From Sphingosinicella flava (GTDB lineage Bacteria > Pseudomonadota > Alphaproteobacteria > Sphingomonadales > Sphingomonadaceae), in assembly GCF_016025255.1 (NCBI RefSeq), contig NZ_CP065592.1, forward strand, positions 2,312,122 to 2,376,121: a DNA stretch of 64,000 nucleotides. The letters run 5' to 3'. Shown in pieces: positions 55,631 through 62,672 of this stretch. Position numbers and translations under genes: made by a program. The notes below the pieces were generated by a model. That model worked only from the letters and a program-made list of their open reading frames with translations. It did not search any database and was not told the DNA's origin. The first letter of the stretch is position 1. Each line of letters opens with the position of its first letter.

Positions 55631-58210
55631 ATGACCATGCGTATGCTGATCGACGCACGCCACCAGGAAGAAACCAGGGTGGCCGTCGTCAAGGGAAACC
55701 GGATCGAGGAATTTGATTTCGAATCCGCCGAGCACAAGCAGCTCAAGGGAAATATCTATCTCGCCAAGGTAACCAGGGTCGAACCGTCGCTGCAGGCGGC
55801 CTTCGTCGATTATGGCGGCAACCGCCACGGCTTCCTGGCCTTCAGCGAAATCCACCCGGATTATTATCAGATCCCGCGCGAGGACCGCGAGGCCCTGCTC
55901 CGCGAGGAAGCCGAGCATGCTGCCGAGGAAGAGCGCCTGCGCGCCGCCGAGGACAGCCGCTGGGACGATGACGGCGATCACGACGATGGCGACTTCGACG
56001 GCGTCGAAGAAGTAGGCGAGTCCGCCGAGGACGAGCATCACGACGACATGCCGCCCGCCCATGCCGAGCATAATCGTCCGGAAGAAAATGCCGCCGACGA
56101 ATTGCGCAAAAAGCGCCAGGCACTGCGCCGCCGCTATAAGATCCAGGACGTCATCAAGCGCCGCCAGGTTTTGCTCGTCCAGGTCGTGAAGGAAGAGCGC
56201 GGCAACAAGGGCGCGGCGCTCACCACCTATCTCTCTCTCGCCGGCCGCTATTGCGTGCTGATGCCGAACACCAGCCATGGCGGCGGCATTTCGCGCAAGA
56301 TTTCGAACGGCGCCGACCGCAAGCGCCTCAAGGCCATCATGGCCGATCTCAACCTGCCCCGGACGATGGGCTGCATCGTCCGCACCGCGGGCCTCCAGCG
56401 CACCAAGACCGAGATCAAGCGCGACTTCGATTATCTCGCGCGGCTGTGGGATCAGATTCGCGAAAAGACGCTGCAATCGGCGGCGCCAGCGCTCATCTAC
56501 GGCGACAGCGATCTCATCAAGCGGGCGATCCGCGACATCTACAATCGCGACATCGACGAGGTGATCGTCGAGGGCGACGAGGGCTACAAGCATGCCCGCG
56601 CCTTCATGAAATTGCTGATGCCGAGCCACATGAAGAAGGTGCGCGGCTATGCCGATCCGGTGCCCCTCTTCCAACGCTACGGGGTCGAGGATCAGCTTGC
56701 GGGCATGTACCAGCCGCTCGTCCAGCTGAAGTCCGGCGGCTATCTCGTCATCAACCCGACCGAGGCCCTGGTCTCGATCGACATCAACTCCGGCCGGTCG
56801 ACGCGCGAGCATAATATCGAACAGACGGCCTATGCGACCAATATCGAGGCCGCGAACGAGATCGCCCGCCAGCTGCGCCTGCGCGACATGGCGGGCCTCG
56901 TCGTCATCGACTTTATCGACATGGAACAGAACGGCCATGTCCGCAAAGTCGAGAAGGCGATGAAGGAGGCTTTGAAGAACGACCGCGCCCGCATCCAGGT
57001 CGGCCGCATCTCGTCCTTTGGCCTCATGGAAATGAGCCGCCAGCGCCTGCGTACCGGCGTGCTCGAAGCCTCGACCAAGCCCTGCCCGCATTGCGAGGGC
57101 TCGGGCCTGATGCGCACCGCCTCCTCGGCGGGCCTGTCGGCGCTGCGCATGATCGAGGACGAAGCGGCCCGCGGACGCGGCAACCGCATCGTGCTGCGCG
57201 CCGGCCGCGAAGCCGCCATCTATGTCTTGAACAGGAAGCGGGCCGAGATCGCCGAGGTCGAGGAACGTTATGGCGTCATTGTCGAAGTGATGATCGACGA
57301 GACGTTCGAAGGCGCCAAGATGAGCGTGGAGGCCACCGGCCCGCGCCCTGAAAAGCGCTACGAACCCGCCGTTTCCGCACCGGCCATCGATGAGGAAGAA
57401 CTCATCGAGGAATTCGAGGAAGAGGAAGAAGAAGCCGACGAGCAGGAGGAGCGCGAAGAACGCGAAGAGCGCCGCTCCGGCCGTGAGCGCGGCGGACGCG
57501 GCAGGCGCGGAGACCGTGCCGAGCGCGCTGAGCGCCCTGAGCGTCCAGACCATCCCGAAAGCGGCGAACATCCTGAACATGATGAGGAAGATGAAGGCGA
57601 ACGCCGCGGCCGCCGCCGCCGCCGCAGGGGCCGCCGAGGCGGACGGCGCAGGAACGGTCAGGAAGGCGAAATCGAGGCGAACGAGGCCGTAACCGAGACT
57701 CCGGAAGTCGAAGCGGCGCCGGAACCGGCCGCCGAGGCCGTCGAAGCCGAGGACGGCGACAAGCCGCGCAAGTCGCGCCGCCGTCCGCGCGCGCGCAAGA
57801 AGGGCGATGCGGAGGCCACCGTCGAGACCGCGATCGAGGTTCAGCCGGAACCGGCACCCGAAGCCGCACCCGAACCCGTCGCGGAAGAAGCGCCCGCCAA
57901 GCCGAAGCGCAGCCGCCGCAAGAAGGCCGATGCCGCGGCCGACGGCGCCGCCGAAGCCGCTCCGGCCGAAGCCGCCCCCGAACCCGCGCCGGTCGCCGCC
58001 AATGACGCGGCCGAAGCCGATGACGCTCCGGCCAAGCCCAAGCGCACCCGCCGCAAGAAGGGCGATGCCGGACCGGCCGCCGCCCCGGAAGGGCCCGCCA
58101 TCGACCGTCAGGAAGCCGCGGTATCCTCCGCTGGAAGCGCGGAGGACAATGACGCGGCCGAAACCGGCGAACCGCGCCGCGGCTGGTGGCAGCGCACTTT
58201 CGGCGGCTGA
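55631..58210 (+). CDS. rne: Ribonuclease E
   Basis: An 859-residue endoribonuclease. The N-terminal RNase H-like/S1 part starts MTMRMLIDARHQEETRVAVV and carries a highly acidic insertion (about 90-155), usual in alphaproteobacteria. The DNase I-like domain has VSIDINSGRSTREHN with catalytic Asp residues. The zinc-link is CPHCEGSG. The C-terminal 300 residues are low-complexity Glu/Arg/Ala/Pro, the degradosome scaffold. They include three copies of a basic Lys-Pro-(K/R)-(K/R)-(S/T)-Arg-Arg motif from residues 711, 757 and 802. ATG 55631 matches family starts. No other gene is coupled. Confidence 0.96.
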   Translation: MTMRMLIDARHQEETRVAVVKGNRIEEFDFESAEHKQLKGNIYLAKVTRVEPSLQAAFVDYGGNRHGFLAFSEIHPDYYQIPREDREALLREEAEHAAEEERLRAAEDSRWDDDGDHDDGDFDGVEEVGESAEDEHHDDMPPAHAEHNRPEENAADELRKKRQALRRRYKIQDVIKRRQVLLVQVVKEERGNKGAALTTYLSLAGRYCVLMPNTSHGGGISRKISNGADRKRLKAIMADLNLPRTMGCIVRTAGLQRTKTEIKRDFDYLARLWDQIREKTLQSAAPALIYGDSDLIKRAIRDIYNRDIDEVIVEGDEGYKHARAFMKLLMPSHMKKVRGYADPVPLFQRYGVEDQLAGMYQPLVQLKSGGYLVINPTEALVSIDINSGRSTREHNIEQTAYATNIEAANEIARQLRLRDMAGLVVIDFIDMEQNGHVRKVEKAMKEALKNDRARIQVGRISSFGLMEMSRQRLRTGVLEASTKPCPHCEGSGLMRTASSAGLSALRMIEDEAARGRGNRIVLRAGREAAIYVLNRKRAEIAEVEERYGVIVEVMIDETFEGAKMSVEATGPRPEKRYEPAVSAPAIDEEELIEEFEEEEEEADEQEEREEREERRSGRERGGRGRRGDRAERAERPERPDHPESGEHPEHDEEDEGERRGRRRRRRGRRGGRRRNGQEGEIEANEAVTETPEVEAAPEPAAEAVEAEDGDKPRKSRRRPRARKKGDAEATVETAIEVQPEPAPEAAPEPVAEEAPAKPKRSRRKKADAAADGAAEAAPAEAAPEPAPVAANDAAEADDAPAKPKRTRRKKGDAGPAAAPEGPAIDRQEAAVSSAGSAEDNDAAETGEPRRGWWQRTFGG

Positions 58211-58217
58211 TAGGATA

Positions 58218-58246
58218 AAGGGCGGTTCGCATGGGGAGCCGCCCTT
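58218..58246 (+). terminator. Hairpin after rne
   Basis: Eleven-base stem AAGGGCGGTTC/GAGCCGCCCTT with one G-T wobble and a seven-base loop, eight bases after the rne stop. Only TT follows, so termination efficiency is uncertain. Confidence 0.45.
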
Positions 58247-58287
58247 CGCACTTCATCGGCTGTTCAGCCGCCGGGAAGGATAAGCGG

Positions 58288-59721
58288 ATGATGGGTCAAA
58301 GCGCACATCGTGCTCCGGCGGAGGCCGGAGCCCAGTCCTTCGATCAGCGCCGCTGGACTCCGGCCTCCGCCGGAGCACAAATTGTGCGATACGTCATGCT
58401 CCTGGCGTTGAGCTTCGCCGCGTTCGTCCAGCCCGCCGCCGCGCAATCCATCCTCCGCGATGCCGAAACCGAAGCCTTGTTCAAGGACATGTCCCGCCCG
58501 ATCGTCGCGGCGTCGGGCCTGAGGCCGGAAAATGTCGAGATCGTGCTGATCGGCGACAATTCGATCAATGCCTTCGTCTCGCAAGGCCAGGTCGTCTACA
58601 TCCATTCCGGCCTGATCGCCGCTGCCGACAATGCCAATGAGGTGCAGGGCGTCATCGCCCACGAGCTTGGCCATATCACCGGCGGCCACGTCATCCGCTA
58701 CAGTCAGGGCGCCGGGACCGCGACCGGCATCACCATCCTGTCCCTGCTCCTCGGCGTTGCCGCCGTCGCGGCGGGGGCCGGGGAGGCGGGCGCGGGCATC
58801 ATGGCGGCGGGCCAGCAGGCGGCGATGGGCAAGTTCCTCGCTTTCCTGAAGGCGGAAGAATCGAGCGCGGATCAGGCGGGTGCCAAATTCCTCTCCGGCG
58901 CAGGGGTTAGCGGGAAGGGCTCGCTCTCTTTCTTCAAGAAATTGCAGAACCAGGAATTCCGCCTCGCCATCCCGCAGGAGGATAGCTACGGCCGCACCCA
59001 CCCCTTGTCGGGCGAGCGCATTCAATGGCTCGAGGCGCGCTACCGCGCCGATCCCGCGTGGGACAAAAAGACGGATCCGGCGATCGAAGCGCGTTTTCAG
59101 CGCGTGAAGGCGAAGCTCGCGGGCTTCGTCAACGACCCGCGCCAGACGCTCATCGCCTATCCCGAAACCAACAAGAGCATGCCCGCCCGCTATGCCCGGG
59201 CCTATGCCTATCACAAGACCGCTTTCCCCGACAAAGCGGTCGCGGAAGTGGACAGCCTGCTCGCCGAAGCGCCGCACGACCCCTATTTCCTTGAGCTCAA
59301 GGGCCAGGTTCTGCTCGAATCCGGTCGCCCGGCCGAGGCCGTGGAAGCCTTGCGCGACGCGGTCGCGCAAGCGCCCGATCAGCCGCTCATTTCGGCCCTT
59401 TTCGGCCACGCGTTGATCGCGACCGAGGATCCGAAGAATTTCGAGGAAGCGAAGGGTGTGCTCCGCGCCGCCGTCGCGCGCGACAATTCCAATCCCTTCG
59501 CCTGGTATCAACTTGGCATCATCTACGACCGCGAAGGCGACACGGCCCGCGCCGCACTGGCAACGGCGGAGCGGTATAATCTGCAGGGCGATCCGAAGCT
59601 CGCCCTTGCCAGCGCGCAACAGGCGCTCCACGGCATTCCGGAAAACAGCGCTGACTGGCTGCGCGCGCAGGATATCAAGATGGTGGCCGAAGAGGCGATC
59701 AGGAAAGACAAGAAACGGTGA
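58288..59721 (+). CDS. BepA-like M48 metalloprotease with TPR repeats
   Basis: An exported protease-chaperone of about 477 residues. The zinc motif HELGH lies in GVIAHELGHITGGH, followed by a hydrophobic segment and a third ligand Glu in FLKAEESSADQAG. The C-terminal half holds four TPR-like helical pairs, as in E. coli BepA (YfgC), which assists LptD and BamA assembly. The start is debatable. ATG 58288 follows a strong GGAAGGA but puts a palindromic-repeat-encoded stretch ahead of the signal peptide (MLLALSFAAFVQPAAAQ). GTG 58384 or ATG 58393 would give a clean signal peptide but have no ribosome site. Its stop overlaps the DsbA-like gene (GTGA). Confidence 0.9.
   Translation: MMGQSAHRAPAEAGAQSFDQRRWTPASAGAQIVRYVMLLALSFAAFVQPAAAQSILRDAETEALFKDMSRPIVAASGLRPENVEIVLIGDNSINAFVSQGQVVYIHSGLIAAADNANEVQGVIAHELGHITGGHVIRYSQGAGTATGITILSLLLGVAAVAAGAGEAGAGIMAAGQQAAMGKFLAFLKAEESSADQAGAKFLSGAGVSGKGSLSFFKKLQNQEFRLAIPQEDSYGRTHPLSGERIQWLEARYRADPAWDKKTDPAIEARFQRVKAKLAGFVNDPRQTLIAYPETNKSMPARYARAYAYHKTAFPDKAVAEVDSLLAEAPHDPYFLELKGQVLLESGRPAEAVEALRDAVAQAPDQPLISALFGHALIATEDPKNFEEAKGVLRAAVARDNSNPFAWYQLGIIYDREGDTARAALATAERYNLQGDPKLALASAQQALHGIPENSADWLRAQDIKMVAEEAIRKDKKR
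58310..58378. repeat. Palindromic repeat in the 5' coding region of the BepA-like gene
   Basis: A perfect 21-base inverted repeat: GTGCTCCGGCGGAGGCCGG... (58310-58330) and its partner (58358-58378), with four further pairs inside. It is 69 bases long, a multiple of three, and contains no stop in the gene's frame. Confidence 0.9.
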
Positions 59722-60476
59722 CGGACGACACGGGGGCGGGACGCGGTTTCACCGGCTTCATCCGCAAGAGGAGAATGATTTTGGCCGCAGGCTTGGTGGG
59801 CGTCCTTCTCGGCGCTTCGGCAATGGCGCTGGCGCCCGGCGCGCCGGTTTCGGGGCAGGACCGCGCCGCGATCGAGAAGATCGTGCACGATTATATCCTC
59901 GCCCATCCGGAAATCATTCCCGAAGCGATGGAGCGGCTGCAGGCGCGCGAGATCGCCAAGGTGGTCGACGCCAATCGCAAGGCCATCGAGACGCCGTTCG
60001 CGGGCGCCTGGGCGGGCGCGGCGGACGGCGATGTCGTGCTGGTCGAATTCTTCGATTATGCCTGCGGCTATTGCCGCGCAAGCCAGCCGGACGTCGAACG
60101 GCTCCTGAAGGAAGACAAGAAATTGAAGGTCGTCTGGCGCGAATTCCCCGTACTTGGCGAGGACAGCCGGAAAGCCGCGCTCGTCAGCCTCGCCGCCGCC
60201 GAAGCGGGCAAGTATAAGGCGTTTCACGACAAATTGTTCGCGCTTGGCCGGCCGTCCCCCGACGCGGTGAAGTCCGCCCAGGCCGCGGCGGGCACCAGCG
60301 CTTCGCCGTCCGCCAGTCCCCGCTTCGATGCCGAAATCGAGAAGAATTACGATCTCGCCCGCGCGCTGAGCCTGACCGGCACGCCCGCCTTCATCGTCGG
60401 CGGCAAGGTGCTGCAGGGCGCCGTCGGCTACGATGCGCTCAAGGACGCCATCGTCGAGGCACGGGCGAAGAAGTGA
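59718..60476 (+). CDS. DsbA-family thiol oxidoreductase (ScsC/Com1-like)
   Basis: A 252-residue membrane-anchored or exported protein. It has an N-terminal helix (about 20-40), a helical dimerisation-type segment (about 48-90) and a DsbA thioredoxin fold with Cys116-Cys119 (CGYC) and the cis-Pro loop TGTPAF. It probably oxidises or isomerises disulfides in envelope proteins. GTG 59718 overlaps the protease stop by four bases (GTGA), so disulfide formation and outer-membrane protein quality control are co-expressed. Confidence 0.9.
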   Translation: MTDDTGAGRGFTGFIRKRRMILAAGLVGVLLGASAMALAPGAPVSGQDRAAIEKIVHDYILAHPEIIPEAMERLQAREIAKVVDANRKAIETPFAGAWAGAADGDVVLVEFFDYACGYCRASQPDVERLLKEDKKLKVVWREFPVLGEDSRKAALVSLAAAEAGKYKAFHDKLFALGRPSPDAVKSAQAAAGTSASPSASPRFDAEIEKNYDLARALSLTGTPAFIVGGKVLQGAVGYDALKDAIVEARAKK

Positions 60477-60512
60477 AAAAAGCAACCATTCCAATCACGC
60501 GAAGGAAGAACC

Positions 60513-60597
60513 GTCATTCCAGCGAAAGCTGGAATCTAACAATGTTCGTCACAAGGCGGAGAAGCCAGCCTGAGATTCCAGCTTTCGCTGGAATGCC
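60513..60597. repeat. CATTCCAGC/GCTGGAATC repeat, copy 2
   Basis: Arms CATTCCAGCGAAAGC... (from 60515) and ...GCTTTCGCTGGAATG (to 60595) are perfectly complementary over 23 bases, with a 35-base centre. It lies between the convergent DsbA-like gene and rlmE. Confidence 0.88.
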
Positions 60598-60624
60598 GGC
60601 TAAAAGAGTGGAAAGCCGACCGCT

Positions 60625-61284
60625 CTAGGCCGATCCCTTGAATCCCTGCGCGATCACATACCATTCCGATGAATCCTTGCGGCTCGCGGGCGGCTTGGCG
60701 TGCTTCACCGTGGTGAACAGCCGCTTTAATTCCGCGACCAGGTTGTTGTCGGCGCCCCCAGCAAGCACCTTGGCGACATAGGCGCCGCCGGGCCGCAGCA
60801 CTTCGCTGGCAAAATAAAGGCCGGCTTCGACCAGCGCCATGGTGCGCAAATGGTCGGTCTGCGGGTGGCCCACCGTGTTGGCCGCCATGTCGGAGAGGAC
60901 GAGATCGGCTTGTCCGCCCAGCGCTTCCTTCAACAGATCGGCCGCTTCGTCGGTCATGAAGTCCATCTGCAGGATCGTGACGCCGTCCAACGGATCGGTC
61001 GGCAACAGGTCGATGCCCACCACCGTTGAACCCGGCACCTTCTGCCGCACCACCTGGCTCCACCCGCCCGGCGCGATGCCGAGGTCGACGACGCGGGATA
61101 CGCCCTTCAGCAGGTTGAAGCGCTCGTCGAGCTCCAGCAATTTATAGGCGGCGCGGGAGCGATAGCCCTCCGCCTTCGCCTTCTTGACATAAGGGTCGTT
61201 CAATTGCCGCTGCAGCCAGCGCGTCGAGCTCGTCTTGCGCCCCTTGGCGGTACGCACTCGTTCCTTGAGGCCCTTACCCTTCAT
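60625..61284 (-). CDS. rlmE: 23S rRNA (uridine-2552-2'-O)-methyltransferase
   Basis: A 219-residue FtsJ/RrmJ methyltransferase. SAM motif I is VVDLGIAPGGWSQV, with GIDLLP and VLSDMAANTVG (catalytic Asp) following, and SSEWYVIA near the C-terminus. It methylates U2552 of 23S rRNA in the 50S subunit. The N-terminus is basic and about 15 residues longer than in E. coli. It overlaps the upstream ppx/gppA gene by ATGA (61281-61284). Confidence 0.94.
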   Translation of the reverse strand: MKGKGLKERVRTAKGRKTSSTRWLQRQLNDPYVKKAKAEGYRSRAAYKLLELDERFNLLKGVSRVVDLGIAPGGWSQVVRQKVPGSTVVGIDLLPTDPLDGVTILQMDFMTDEAADLLKEALGGQADLVLSDMAANTVGHPQTDHLRTMALVEAGLYFASEVLRPGGAYVAKVLAGGADNNLVAELKRLFTTVKHAKPPASRKDSSEWYVIAQGFKGSA

Positions 61285-62330
61285 ATCCTGTATCCGTCCC
61301 GCGCCATCAACGAGCGCAAAATGCCTTCGCGAATGCCCCGGTCGGCGACGCCCAGGGTCTTGGCCGGCCAGATGTCCATGATCGCCTCCAATATCGCGCA
61401 GCCCGCAACCACCAGGTCCGCGCGCTCGTGGCCGATACAGGGCAGTTCGGAACGCTCGCCGATCGACATGCGCGACAGCATCTGGCTGATCGTCCGCATG
61501 GATTGCGCCGGCACCATCAGCCCGTCGATCGCCTTACGGTCGTAGGAAGGGAGGGCCAGATGGACGCTGGCGAGCGTCGTCACCGTGCCGCTCGTTCCCA
61601 TCAGGCGGATATTGTCCGATGCGGCGGGAAGCTGCTCGGCGAAGCGGCGGAAGGCATGGCGCACCTTCTCGCGCATGCGGACATAGGCGGCGGCGCGGTC
61701 CTCCGCATCCTTGAAATCCCGCCCTTCCGATTCCGTCAGCGACACCACGCCCCAGGGCGCACTCCACCAGCTCTTGATGCGCGGCGTCACGCCGTCCGTG
61801 TCGATCAGCACCAATTCGGTCGATCCCCCGCCGATATCGAAGATGAGCGCGGGGCCGTCGCCCGGCTCGAGCAGGCGATGGCAGCCGAGCATGGCGAGCC
61901 GCGCTTCCTCCTCCGGCGCGATGATGTCGAGCGCAAGGCCGGTCTCGCGATAGACGCGCTCGACGAAATCGCGGCCGTTGACCGCGCGGCGGCACGCCTC
62001 GGTCGCCACGGAGCGGGCGATCGATACGCGCCGCCGCCGCAACTTGTCCGCGCAGACCGAAAGGGCGGCAAGCGCGCGGTCCATCGCCGCGTCGCTGATG
62101 CGTCCGCTGCCCGCCAATCCTTCGCCCAGCCGAACGACCCGGGAGAAAGCGTCGATGACGGTAAAGCCGTCCTCGGAAGGCCGCGCGACAAGCAATCTGC
62201 AATTGTTGGTGCCAAGGTCGAGCGCGCCATAGGTGTGGCGGCCCGTCCGCCGCGGCGGCGGCTTCGCATCGGCCGCGCTGGCCGGACTCCCACCGGCTGT
62301 TCGCGGCACCGTGGCGGCTTCCTGCGCCAT
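61281..62330 (-). CDS. Ppx/GppA exopolyphosphatase / pppGpp phosphatase family
   Basis: A 349-residue ASKHA-fold phosphatase with the phosphate loop ALDLGTNNCRLLVA (about 36-49), catalytic Glu region APEEEARLA and FDIGGGSTELV (about 165-175). It lacks the C-terminal HD-like extension of long Ppx enzymes, giving the short form usual in alphaproteobacteria. Polyphosphate and pppGpp are both possible substrates. The N-terminal 30 residues are Pro/Ala-rich and variable. It is coupled to rlmE. Confidence 0.92.
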   Translation of the reverse strand: MAQEAATVPRTAGGSPASAADAKPPPRRTGRHTYGALDLGTNNCRLLVARPSEDGFTVIDAFSRVVRLGEGLAGSGRISDAAMDRALAALSVCADKLRRRRVSIARSVATEACRRAVNGRDFVERVYRETGLALDIIAPEEEARLAMLGCHRLLEPGDGPALIFDIGGGSTELVLIDTDGVTPRIKSWWSAPWGVVSLTESEGRDFKDAEDRAAAYVRMREKVRHAFRRFAEQLPAASDNIRLMGTSGTVTTLASVHLALPSYDRKAIDGLMVPAQSMRTISQMLSRMSIGERSELPCIGHERADLVVAGCAILEAIMDIWPAKTLGVADRGIREGILRSLMARDGYRI

Positions 62331-62464
62331 TGCCGTACACTCTTATCTTCTCATGGGGAGGCTTCATTGCCGCCCTGGACTTGGGTCCGGCTATACGGCG
62401 TGGCGGTCGATCCGGCAAGGCGAGGGACTTTCGCATTCGAACGCAAGGGGGAGGGGAAAGAGCC

Positions 62465-62493
62465 TTGACCCCTCCAGCGCCACCGCCTATTTC
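62465..62493 (+). promoter_or_regulatory. Promoter for tRNA-Gln
   Basis: TTGACC (62465-62470), exactly 17 bases, then TATTTC (62488-62493). Transcription would begin about four bases before the tRNA, as is typical of isolated tRNA genes. Confidence 0.55.
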
Positions 62494-62503
62494 GCCCCCG
62501 CGC

Positions 62504-62577
62504 TGCCCGATCGTCTAATGGTAAGACTACGGACTCTGACTCCGTCAATCGTGGTTCGAATCCACGTCGGGCATCCA
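62504..62577 (+). tRNA. tRNA-Gln (anticodon CTG)
   Basis: The acceptor stem TGCCCGA pairs with TCGGGCA, followed by T and an encoded CCA. The anticodon stem ACGGA/TCCGT encloses CTCTGAC with CTG at 62536-62538. The T-arm GTGGTTCGAATCCAC is intact. The first pair T-A fits tRNA-Gln species used by the GatCAB transamidation route. Confidence 0.97.
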
Positions 62578-62672
62578 CTTCCCATTCATCGCCGATCCTT
62601 CACAAAGCCGCTTTCGCGCGCCGTTTGCTTTGGCTGCCGCCCTTGCTAAAACATGGAAAAGATTGGGAGAGT

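Noticed and set aside
55366-55716. 116-codon frame overlapping the rne start
   Set aside because: No ribosome site, low-complexity product, and it would collide with the well-supported rne start.
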